Shown piece after piece: positions 45,320-56,609 of a stretch of 64,000 bases of DNA. Made by a program: the position numbers and the translations under genes. The first letter of the stretch is position 1; each line of letters opens with the position of its first letter. Where the stretch lies: the NCBI RefSeq assembly GCF_014898055.3, contig NW_026555331.1:104157194-104221193 (forward strand), read 5' to 3'. The DNA is from Talpa occidentalis (lineage: Eukaryota; Chordata; Mammalia; Eulipotyphla; Talpidae). The notes under the pieces were generated by a model that searched no databases, was not told the origin of the DNA, and saw only the letters and a program-made list of their open reading frames with translations.

Positions 45320-47880
45320 GCTTAACTTGCGTCTAGAGTTGGGGGGGGGGAGTGGTTTCCGGGGAGAGAGGAGGAGAATGAGTAAGGGCTAGAAGCCCAA
45401 TCTTGGAGGCTGGAATCCAGAAGAAAAAGGCCAGATGCGCTAGGAAGAAACAGGGTTAGAATCCTCTTCCAAAGAAGAGGGATCTTGGGGTATTCCCTGG
45501 CCTCATTCAGAGAGCCCAGGGACTTCTGCACGCTGGGGTATCTTGAAGAAAGGGTGAGGAAGCAAAAAGGAGCATGGGTCGCCAATGTTTTCTCCAAGCC
45601 TTTTAGGACTGATATTTGCCAAAAAGAACCCTGACATGGGGTGAGTTCCCGCCCAGCCCCTTCATGGATTTCCAGCACCCAAGAGAGAGATGCACAATTT
45701 TTTTGGGGTCAGTCAGTCGCCCTACTTGATGCTACTGAGTTTGTTAGGCAGCCAACCCACCCATGTGCAGTAACAGACCCACCTCATCTAAAGGAGCCCC
45801 TGGTGGCCAGAAAGGGGGAGAGAAAACTTTGGATGGAACATCCTGTGTTTGGAGGCACCAACAACAATACCCCCTCCAGCAAGCCACAACTAAAATCCTG
45901 AATTATTCTTTACTCCTTTCCTCTCCCTATTTCTCAGGCATGTTCCAGCAAGCCACTCCCACCTCTTTTCCCCAGTTACAGAAGGTCCCCAGCCTCTCCT
46001 CCCTAGGACTTTCTGAGGTGCTGTTATTCAGGGCAACTATCAAATTCTACCTGTTAAAACATGATGGATTAGAGAAAAAAAACAACCCACCAGGAACCTG
46101 AAAAACCAGCGTTCATCTCCATGACCACGGCTTGAACTCTCCTTCCAACTTAACGATAATAGGTTCTGTCTTAGAAACTGCTATGTAATTTGATGTATGG
46201 GGGTCATTTGGCTCTGGACGAGGGATGGAAGCACAAGCCATAAAATCCTGCCAGAGTTCCCTGATCTTTGTGTGCTGTTGTTGTTGCTATTTGGTGCTTG
46301 GCCTGTTTACCTGCTTCAGAAGCACCAAGTAAAGGCTAATCCTGAAAATATAAAAAGCAACTGAAAACCTTAACCCTTTTTATTTAGAAAGAATTTGTAG
46401 AATCTAAATCTGTATTTTGTGTTCAACCTTTTTGTAGTCAACCTTTCATGCTTAGCTCTGAAAAGTTCTGTGACACCTCTCTCTCTCTCTCTCTCTTTCA
46501 AATGTTAGTGTCTCTGACCATTTAAGAAGATGTACAATAACAAATCAGTGAAGAAAAGGGTTTACATGTCCAGGCCCAACTATGTGTATTTGAGTCCTAG
46601 ATTATTCAAGTTTTCTAGGAATAACACTATGTTAGCTAAGAAAAAAATTAGGTAATGAGCATCTACCAGGGGAGGATCATAATTTTGTTTTTGATAATGG
46701 ACTGCTTTGGATTGTATTACTAAACCAACAATCTGACCAACATCTGGAAAACAGGCACACTTAATTTTCCAGAACTTCAATTAAAAATTACTGCATCCCT
46801 TATCCCAATCATTGTGAGTGATCTTGAGCCCTGGAGTATTGTTTCTCTTTTGGAAATAGATAGGAAGCTACAGATACCAAGATCAAAAGTAAATAAAAGA
46901 TTAAGTAAAATTTAAAACTGAATAGCAGTTTAATGTCTCAGTTCCTGTTCTTTCACAAAAACAGCTCCTATTTCATTTGGCAGTGTTAATGTCTGCCATT
47001 GTAATTTTTAAGATACTAGCTTGTGTAAAATAAAACACCAGGCTAAGAAAATTAGTCGACACTTGAACAGCAAGATATTAGATAAAACAAAATTAAGTTG
47101 AGTTTGAATGCGCAATATTTCAAGTGACTTGCTAATCTAGTCTCACAAGCTACACTGGCCTGCTGCTTACTTAAATCTTTTCAGCCAGGTGTGCATTGTC
47201 TCATAAAATAACAACAGCATCTTTAAAAATCAAAGAGCATACAACCATCACCATAAATTTACCATATGAATTCACCTCAGAGAGCCCACCAAAGTCTTTC
47301 CTATTGTTCGAGGTCACCAGACAACTACCTTGGGGCCCAAAGAGTAGCTCCCCTCAACCAAGCCCCCAAAGTTTGCAACCTAGTAAAGAAGTTGGAGATT
47401 TGCCAGTCAGAAAACTTTGCTTTGCACCCTAAGCAAGGGTTGGGGGTGGGAGGAGATTCTCCGAAAAGCTGTGTTTCTGGACAATACGCCCTAGGTGCAG
47501 GAGCTGCAAGGGAGTTAAGGAGGCTAAACTGAGTGCAGGAAGCAAGCTCTATTGTCTCTCTGGAAGATGTGTTCAAATTCAACCTCCTTCCTTCCGTCAC
47601 CGCTCCTTCTCTCCCCTCCTGCCCCTTGCACCTTCAGCCGTCACCCCGAGTTTGAGCGGGAACGCCTGGCCAGAGTCTCCCAGTCCCTTTAGCCACCCCT
47701 CCCTCCCTCCCCAAGCCAGAAAAGTTGAGGCTGGGCTAGAGGAAAGGGAAGAGGTGGGGGCGGGGATGGGAAAGCGGCTTGAACTCGAAGTGTAAGGGTA
47801 TCAGTCACTGCCGGGAAGGAAGCTCCGGCTTGTGAACTCTTCTTGAACCGAGATTTAAGTCTGCAGCCATAAATCACCGA
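45320..47880. other. HOXA3 upstream intergenic, proximal part
   Basis: No coding sequence recognised. SINE- and L1-free. A (CT)n run lies at 46477-46497. Confidence 0.5.
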
Positions 47881-47899
47881 GACGTAAACTCCGCCATTC

Positions 47900-48535
47900 A
47901 GCGCTGAGCGCAGCCGGTTGTGGCCCTGCTTACCTTAACTTCTGACGGGCGCCGCGAGCGCAGGCTGGGGCTCGGCTCCGGCCCCCGCCCGGCTCGGCGG
48001 CCCGGCCGGGTCCCCTCAGCGCGGGATGGGCACCGACCCTCAGCATCCGCCGAGACGGCGGGCGGGAGGGAGACCCCGAGGCCCGGACGCCGCGGCGCAG
48101 AGCGTGGCCTCCTCGCTGCTCCGGCACGGCTCGCCCAGGGCGGACTGGGGCGGCTCGGACCCCCCCTCCCACCCACCCCACCCACCCACCCCTCCCCCAC
48201 ACCCCCGCCCCCTGCCCTTCCCGAGGGCAGCAGCCGCGGCCCGGAGATAAGCGCTAGCGCGGCGCGGGCTCTGCCTGGGCTAGTGGCACCGACTTGGGTA
48301 TGTTTCTTATGAATATTACACGCGGAGCAGCGTCTGGTCGGGGGGTGCGGTGGGGGTGCTGGGGGCGGGCGGGAGGGGAGGCCGAGGCGGCGGGGGAAGC
48401 GCGGGCCGGCGTGGGGGATGGGGCCGAGGCGAGGGGAGGGACTGGAGCGAGGGGGGGGCGCCGCCGCGGGGAGAGGAGGGCAGCCCCCCCCCAGCCCCCC
48501 GTGCCCTCCCTCCCCTCGTTCCTAGGCGTCACTAA
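47900..48535 (-). promoter_or_regulatory. CpG island with a minus-strand splice donor, candidate HOXA3 alternative first exon
   Basis: Very CpG-dense island 3 kb above the HOXA3 coding exon. At its HOXA3-facing edge the minus strand reads TTAAG|GTAAGC, with the last exon base at 47934. That is the place and orientation expected for a 5' non-coding exon spliced to the HOXA3 coding exon. Exon start unknown. Confidence 0.5.
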
Positions 48536-49489
48536 AGTCCAGAAAAATTATGCTAATGAGGACAAAAGGCTCTCACAAAGGGGCTCTCTTGCAGGGCTCT
48601 ATTTCTTAGGAATCTGAGAAACCCCGTCACCCTCTGCCCTGGTCACTTCCAGATGGGTGGCGCCGGCAAGGAGGGCCGGGAGGGAGTTGCCCACACTTTG
48701 GACAGTTTACCTCACCTGCCAAACCCCATCCGAGAACCTCAAGTCAAGCTTGGGGGGTGGGGAGCTGGGATAGGACCTGCTTTCTAGAGAAACTTCCCAA
48801 GAACCAGCCGGGCTGCCTATATTTTTCATCAGAAGCCCTTGAAATCCCGGCCGCCGGTGGGGGGGTAACCTGGCGAGCGCGGTGTTCATCCCGGCAGTGC
48901 AATGGGCCCCTCTGGGCTCAGGTACACACGGGATGCCTGGAAAGTTGGGTCTCCCGCTCGCCAGTGCCCATTTCACTGCACAGACGCGAAGCTCACTCCC
49001 GGGAAAGCCACGAAGCTGCGACGCCGACACGACCGGCATCTATGACACACATTTTTTCCTAATTAGTGTGGCCCGGGGACTCCGAGCAGGGGATCGGGCC
49101 CGAGCGTGGCTGGTAATAGTGCCACAAATTTGAGGAGGCTGCTCCTTCTCCCTCCGAACGCCTCCTCCACTCCCAGATTCACAAGTGAACTCTGCCAGGG
49201 GGGTGTGTGGCGAAAAGAGAGAAATAGAGCTTTCGTGCAATTCCAAGGTGTCAACGGCCGGTCCTTCTAAAAGGAAGGTGTTAAAAATATAAGTAGTATG
49301 TTTAAACTGTCAGGGAGTCAAAGTGTCACCTTAGAGCAAAAACAAAGCCAAAGGAAAAGGGAGAAATCAAAAAGCACTTCGGGCTAGGGTGGCCTCATGC
49401 ATACCAATGGTTTTTGTCATTTATGGCTAGGCAAGATTTATGACTCGGCGCCCCAAAGCTGTAAACAGAGCACAAAACAGCAAACACTT

Positions 49490-49940
49490 GCTCCTTATGG
49501 CATATTGCGGCAGCGCAACTTGAAAGGGGGAGCCGGGCGGCGTAGGAGGCGAGAGGCGGCCGCAAAAATCCGCTCGGCGGCATTTTCTCTTCAAACCGGC
49601 CGGCTGGGTTGTGGCGTTTGAAGAAAGAAGGCGTGGGTCAATAATCAACCCGCACTTTCTCCTCCAAACTGCTGACTCGACTCTCACCGCCTTCTCAGCT
49701 AAGCCAGCTGCAGGGGAGGCCGGCTCTCTGTTTGAACCTGCCAGGCCCGGGAACGGCCCTGGCCTAGGAGCCGAGGGCGCTGGGGTGAGGTCTGGGGCGC
49801 CCAGCGCCCCTACCTTTCCTGCCGGGCCAACCGCGCCGGGCGAAGAGCCCCGACCTGCCGATCTGCGGGAGCCGACGGAACGCCGGGGCGGGAGCTCCGG
49901 CCACGGCCCGCCCGCCCCCGACTAGGTGGCTTCTGGGTGG
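49490..49940. promoter_or_regulatory. CpG-rich block
   Basis: GC- and CpG-rich intergenic segment preceded by a conserved-looking AT-rich stretch (49395-49480) that includes an inverted GCCATAAA. No gene recognised. Confidence 0.45.
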
Positions 49941-51565
49941 CGGGTGGCGGCGGATAAACGAGGAGCTCCGACCTGCAGACTGGGGTCGGGCTACTGGCAC
50001 ACAGACTGCTGGGGTGCAGGCCTTTCTGAAATCCAAAGGACTGGCTTTTGGAGCAAGGCAGGGAGGTGATTTTAAAAACAATTTGGAATCGCTGAAGGTT
50101 TTTTTGTTTGTTTGTTATTGGTTTTAAAAGAAATTACCGCCTATCGATTTCCACCACCAGAAGTGACCCGCCGCTTCCGCTGTGCCCTTTGTAGGCAAAT
50201 CTCCCAGCGATTCACCCGGCTCCGCCAAAACCACTAAGGTTTTCTTTGCTGAGAGGATCCCTTGGCTCCCCAAGCCCCCCGAGTCCCCCCTACTCCCGAT
50301 CTCTGGCCCATGGGGACTAGAAGAAAACACCTCTTCAGCACTAGAAGAATGTATGGAACAGTGAAGGTGCACTGGCCCTTTCTACCCTTCGAGGGGGTCT
50401 CCTTGTGGACGTGTCTGCAGGGCCGCGGGTGCCTCCGAGGCTGTGTGCGCAGCCAGAGAGGAAGGTGAGGAATAATTGTTGGCACGAAGACGCATGAGAA
50501 TCCCACCGTAAGGAGGGAAAATAACGAAGGAAATAGCCTTGCCTGTGTAGGCAAAGCTGGTATTTTGATGGTAAAAGGGGACTAGCCTACTTTATAGCTG
50601 CAGTTTAGCTGTAATGAGTGACTTTAGCTCTTCCCTTGGAGGAAAAACCAACTGGTGCTCTATAAATGGGACTACTGGCTTCTTACTGCGCACACTTTTA
50701 TACAGAAATGGCTCAAGAGTCCATCCTTAGATATTTATTCTGCTTGCTGGCACTGAAGCGACAATAAAAAGATGCCTTTAACAAACCTCTATTCCCTCTC
50801 TCATTCTTTCTAGTGAAACTATATTATTTATGAGTCTTTAACTGGGTCAAAAATGCACCAGAACTGGGTCATAAATCATATGAAATGCTGACAAGTAATT
50901 GAACAGCAATTAAAGCTTACATTTTATTTCCAAGGGGTGTTTTAGAGCACTTGAAATGGCCTCAGTTAAACATGGTTAGCGCTGAGGCCGGCATGGGTGT
51001 TGGGGTGGGGGCGGCGCAGAGCAGCCCTTCCTTTATGGGAAAGTAAATCTTACTCAAGTAGGGGAAACCTGATTTGATCCCCCCCCCACGTACAAAAATA
51101 ATAATAATAATAAGGCTTAACAAAAAACGTCTGGAGGCAAATGCGATTCCGGGTTCTCTATAGGCACCCCCTTTCCTCTGGCCTCAGAGTTCCAAGAGCT
51201 GAGGAAAGCGAAGTTTCCAACATCTTTTCAGAGTTCCTATCCTCCCCAGGAGTGCTGAGTCCCCAAAGCCCAATTAGATCAGGCTTTCCCAGTAATTTAG
51301 AAGCACACCATTTAACTCTCATCTGCCTCCGTCCTGGCTACAGCGCCGTGTTTCTGGGGTTCTGAAGTAAAAAAATGTCTGTCTTTACTTCCTCTGGACT
51401 CTGCCTCTGGACTTCCTTCAGCCCAGGACGCTCCAGCCACTGCTCAAACACTCCCTGGCGGCTGCGGGGGGCAACAGGGGTGAGCGCGGGGGCACCCAGG
51501 CCTCGCGCATTTATAAGCCAAAATCGAGGTCTGGATCATTTTCTGTCTTCCTAATGGTAGAATAA
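49941..51565. other. HOXA3-HOXA4 intergenic, conserved-looking AT-rich segment
   Basis: The segment 50570-50960 has many homeodomain-type sites (TAATGA, TAAAT, CATAAATCAT) and a paired ACTGGGTCA about 30 bp apart near 50840-50872. No coding sequence. Short AAT repeats lie at 51099-51113. Confidence 0.45.
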
Positions 51566-52080
51566 GCAAGCCTGCAGGCGTCCAGCACGCCTGCCCCCAC
51601 TCCAAACCTCTCCTGCATCTGAGCTGTTCTCCACCCGGACCAGGGCAGAGGGTGCTCGCGAAACAATGGCGCGTCCTTTGGGTCCCCCGCTTCTTCGGTC
51701 TGGCTTGTAGGAAAGGGCGTCCTGCAACCCAGCACTGAACAAAGTGGCCCGAAGCATCATCAATAAAATGGCAGCGCAACTACACACTCATTGATTTCCC
51801 TCTCCCAGCTGCTCTGGCTGCCCAGGTCATTCCTAATCCTCCATCCCTGCCGGCAGACACCGCCAACCTGGGGGCGAGTCCCCTTCTCATTGACCCAGCC
51901 CCCACTCAGTCCCGGCAGTCTCGGCCGGCGAGCTGCGCGCGGGCCACCTTGGTGCGTGTGGGCGCTCGAGGACCATCCCTCTGCCTGGGGCTCAGCCCCA
52001 CGACTCAAGCCCTGCCCCGCTGCAGTGGACAAAGCCGCCGGAGCGCTGGAGGCCACCGGGCCCACCTAGTAGCCCCCAGC
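51566..52080. promoter_or_regulatory. CpG-rich block
   Basis: GC-rich intergenic segment with no convincing coding frame. Possibly a promoter or Polycomb-type island. Confidence 0.4.
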
Positions 52081-55000
52081 CGCCCCCTCCCACACCTTTT
52101 TTTTTTTTTTGGTTACATCCCCAACACTTTCTAGGGAATGAAACTCAGTCTGAGCCACTCCTGGGAATCTTTCAAATGGTTTCAGTTCTAAAGGAGAAAC
52201 AAAGGAAGAGCGGGACGGAGGGTCCTGTCCGTGAACCAGGGTCTCCTCGCCTGACCTCTGTCTCTCACGGCCATAACTCACTCTAGATATGAACAATCAG
52301 CGGAAATACCTTAAAATAAATTCCATCCTCCTGGTGTAGCCTCGAGTCCCATCCGCTAGCTCGCCCAGAACTGCTCCATGAGCGTTGAAAACTGCAACCC
52401 ACTAGGAGAGCGCTCTCCAGAGAAGGGGAAGGAGGAGGAGGTGGGTGCGGAGGGGTGGGGGGGAAGCTCTCGCTCTGTAGAGAATCTAGAAAACGTAATC
52501 ACAGGCGAAGCCCGCCTGGGTCTCCGCTCCAAATGCCACAATAATGCGCTGTATTATGTGCTCACGTGGTCATACGTCAACTTAAATCCTTTTATTTGAA
52601 ATAGGGAATCACTGAAGGAACTAGGTTTCCAAGCAAGAACATTGAGATTTGGGGGAGGGGAAGTGGGGGACCTTGACCAGCAGCAGAGAAGAGTTTTGTC
52701 TAGGGCTGTTGGACGCAGGGGGGCGGCACCCCACCCCCTCCCCCACCAACGTGCCATGCCAGGCCACTTATCTCCGCTTATATTTCTTTACACACACTTC
52801 AAACACAAAGGAACAGCAATACTATCCTTATTCTCAAAGCTCACATAACTTTCCTTACAGTGTTCTGCTTGGGGACAAGCTGAACCCACAATACCCAGCA
52901 CTCCAGTCTTCTGTGGCCTGCTGACTGGAACATGGGAAGACAAGACCCAGGCCCTGTTTCCAGAAGAAAACCCAGTAATGACTGGCCTAGTCAGTGGACT
53001 CTCTCACTGTCTGCCATTGAATGGATTTGCTAACACCCACGCAATACACCACAGCCGCTGGATAAACCCAAAAGGCCCATAATTACCTGACAAAGGGTAA
53101 GGCACCTCCTCCTCCAAGTCCAGTTGGTTTTGTTCCTTGGGAGGCCCCCTAGGAAAGAGGTGGTGGGTCAGGGTTTTGCAAAATCTGGAAGGATCCAGTA
53201 CCCTGACCAAACCTGCACTTCCTCAGTGCATAGCTGAGTGATACATGAAATTATAGGCTTCTGACACTGAACATGCTTCTAACACTGAAAAATGTAAAGG
53301 GAAATGATCTTGTTTCTGCAAGAGGTGGAAAAAAAAAAAACACCCAACATTTGCTGGCATCCCCTGAACTAACCCACAAGACAGCCTGGGACTCTGCAGA
53401 CAGGGCTGTCCACCCTCCCCTAAGACAACTCTGTGTTCACCAGCATATTGAACTGGACCAAGTCTATTCAGGGGGAAACTGACTGGAACAAGTAAGTTCC
53501 CCCACTCCTACTCCCACCTTCTGCTTGGTGACATTGTCCACTGATTTCAGCACTTCACCCTCCCATGAACTGCTTAAAAAGCTCCTCTTTTTAGGTTTTA
53601 GTTTCTGAACTTTGAGAGTGCTCTGTGGTGGCAAAATCCTCATGCCAAATTCTTTTGTTCCTTGAGAGTGGATCTTTAGTTGGCTAGGTCTAACTGTGAG
53701 GACTCACTTGTAGCAGCTACAGGAGGCTGTGCATGATTCTTGCTCTCCTCTCCTCCCCTGCAGGGGAACAGAAGGGGCCTGGTGAGAATGTAAGGCCCTC
53801 AGTAAGGGGCCCTGGTCATGGGGGTATCCAAATCAGATGGGCAATAAAAGAGAAGGAGACCTAATCCCTTGGAAGTGAACCCTGGCCTAAGCTGGTGGCA
53901 ATATTCCAATAATGTTCTAGCTGGGAGAAAATCTCTATATGAACTTTTCCAGCTCACAAGCTGGAGAGCTGGAAAAGTAAAGAGTCTAAAGTAAAAACCT
54001 GCTCCTCTCAGGTTTGAGGGATAGATGACAGGACCAAAGGCTGTTTTCCAAAAAGCAATTTCCAATCTCCCAAGCTCTCAGATCACTAATATATTATCCT
54101 CGTCCCTCCAATATTTCACATTAAACTCTCCAAACAGGCTAGAAAGGATCTGAAAGTATTGCCAATCTTTTTGAAAACTCCCCTCCCCCCCCCAACAAAG
54201 TTTTCTCAGAGGCTTTAACTCAAAGATGAGAAGGGGCCCTCTTCAGAACTCTCAGAACAGTCTGGAGCTAACCAAAAAACTCCCAAGGCCATAAATCAAT
54301 GGGAAAAGTCTTTGGTACCCTTCAGGAAAATGCCTTAACGCCAGCAGAGCCCAGTGGCAGGCAGCTCAGTTCCAGCAAAGGAGCCTCCACACTATTATTA
54401 ACAGCCCAGTTAATGCTCCAACTGCTGTTTAACAATTAACATTAGGACTTGGGGTAGAGTGGTGTGATTTGGTGGGATGAAAAGGGGTAATTCTGAGGAG
54501 GTTAAAGGAAATTTAACTCAGGAGGTAAAACTGGCTTCAGTAAGAGAGACTGAGATCTGGGTAAGTCACTGGGGAACCGGGCAACTGAATCTTCCTTTTC
54601 CACACTGAAATCCACTTTCCTGGAGCCAGGCTATAGGCCTTCTAAAGTTCAGTTCCAGAGGAAGAAGAGAGATGCTCAAGTACCCAGGCCCAGGTTGGGA
54701 AACCTAGTGGCCAGTCCCCTTCCATTTACTTCTCCTGGCTATGACTAAGGACACAGGCTCTGGATCCAGACCACCAGAGCCAAAGTAGGCAGAAAGTTGT
54801 CTTGGAAGGAGCGGTAACTATGGATAGAGCTTTAGTCAATATTTGCAAGGCTGTTGGCTGATTAGATATATCTGTATTCAAACACTGCAATCTGATTTCT
54901 CTGTCAAAAATACACTTAACATTTTTCTCTCTTTAGTTAACTCTAGTGGTTTTTCTGTTCAGTGTCAGGTAAAGCTCTTTTCCCTTTTTTTTTTTTTTTG

Positions 55001-55800
55001 TGGTGTAGGTTATAGATTATTATTTAACATGACATATTTCCTGTGGGTGCAACTGCAGTATAAATGGACTCCAACTTCTCTGGACACATATGGATGTGTA
55101 TATCATTTTATATACACTGTCTCAAACTCCTGTAACTATTTGTCCATGTGATGATTCTGATGTGTGCAGAGATGCAGATCATATGTACACACTGAGTTGC
55201 AATTTCCTGAGATGTTCCCTCTATACTTGATATAGATATACAGTAGCTGAGAAAGTAACCCACCCAGCTTTACCATTACTGTTTACTTCCTATCTGATAT
55301 AAAAACAACTGTATCTAGAACACCATGTCAGCTTTAAAGGATCCAAGAGTGGTATGTTGCAATTAATTAACAACCTGGTATCTATTTGGGGGGCGAATTT
55401 GAGGAAAAGACTGAGGACCAGGGAATAGAAAACAAAATATCAGAAAACTTTTAAGAAGAAATCATTGCCGAAAGAACAAAGCAAACCAATTCCTTCATAC
55501 CAAGCTTTCGAAAGCTATCCCAGCAGCCCCTCCCCCAAATAGGCACGAAATTTATGGATCTTTTACAAGGTAATAAACCACAGTAATTACCTCCCTGCAT
55601 CCCAAAGTAAAAGAACAAATTAAGCCAGAACTTTAAAAAAAAATTAAAGAGTTTTTCCTTGTTCCAAACAGGAGAAGAAAACGCCGAGACGAGACAGAAA
55701 ACCGGTCCTCTTCCCATAGAAACAACAGCAGATCAGCCTGGCCAAAAGAACCGAGAAGACCCGCTGCCTGCGAAGGCCTACACACCTAAGATGCAGCAAC
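52081..55800. other. HOXA3-HOXA4 intergenic sequence
   Basis: About 3.7 kb with no gene, SINE or L1 recognised. Contains a GCCATAAA at 54288-54295 and a perfect inverted repeat near 53944-53979 (gaacttttccagct ... gctggaaaagt-type stem). Confidence 0.45.
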
Positions 55801-55859
55801 TTCCCTCAAGCCAAAGAAAGGCAAAAGGGTAGAAGGCACTGCAAGGCGGCGAGACAAGT

Positions 55860-56600
55860 TTCCTCAACGCGGAGGTGGGACTGGTGACAATTTCCGAACT
55901 CACAATCTCCAAGGCTCTGCAAATAGTCCTCAAGGAAAGCGGCCCACGCAGCTGTCGCTGTGCCCGTGGCCTCTACTTGCGTTTGTCCTGCTGTCCAGAC
56001 AAATCTGAGGTTGTGCGTTCCGTGCAGTGGCTTGTTTGGGGGTTTGCCGCTAGAAACAAACACACCCCTCTGAGCCACCCCCACGGGAGCACACACGTCT
56101 TTAGTCTCTGCAGACGCCCCTCCTGCACAACGCCGCTTTTGGGGCAGACTCTTTGTCCACTTGAAGCCCGGCATCCTCCGGGCTTGCAGCTGAAGGGAAC
56201 CCAGCTCCAAAAACTCCTCCGAAGTTAAATATTGACCAGAACCTCTTTCAACCGGCTGCGGCTGCCAGGGAGCGCATACTCCTCGCAGAGGCCGGCTGCT
56301 AAGCCCTGCACAGCGAAGAGCTTTGGCTGAGCGCTTACCTCGAAAGATGATTAAGACCGAACCGGGGATAGTCTCCAACTCCGGGCGCTCAGGAAATCGC
56401 CTTTTCCGGTGTCCGGGCGCTCTGCGGACAAAAAAAAAAAAAAAAAAAAAAAGCAGAGCAGAGAGTGAACGTACAGTGGCTGCTAAGGAAGGAGCTGGAG
56501 GACCGGAGTTGGAAGCGCCGCCGGCGCGGGCGCCAGGGTGGCCCCCAGGGTGACGCGGACACGGAGGAGTCGCCAGAGCACTCGTCCATGCGTCGCGCTC
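55860..56600 (-). promoter_or_regulatory. CpG-rich block with a minus-strand splice donor, candidate distal HOXA3 first exon
   Basis: Around 56338 the minus strand reads TTTCGAG|GTAAGC, a near-consensus donor (last exon base 56339). It lies about 11 kb above the HOXA3 ATG. In human, the main HOXA3 transcripts start roughly 9 kb above the ATG. CpG-rich sequence continues on its upstream side to about 56600. The long open frame here crosses a homopolymer and is not a gene. Confidence 0.5.
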
Positions 56601-56609
56601 ATTGCTCAA

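Noticed and set aside
55806..56609. A 267-codon minus-strand open frame
   Set aside because: It crosses a poly(A)/poly(T) run giving a Phe tract and contains a good splice donor. It has no known domain, so it is more likely a non-coding exon region.
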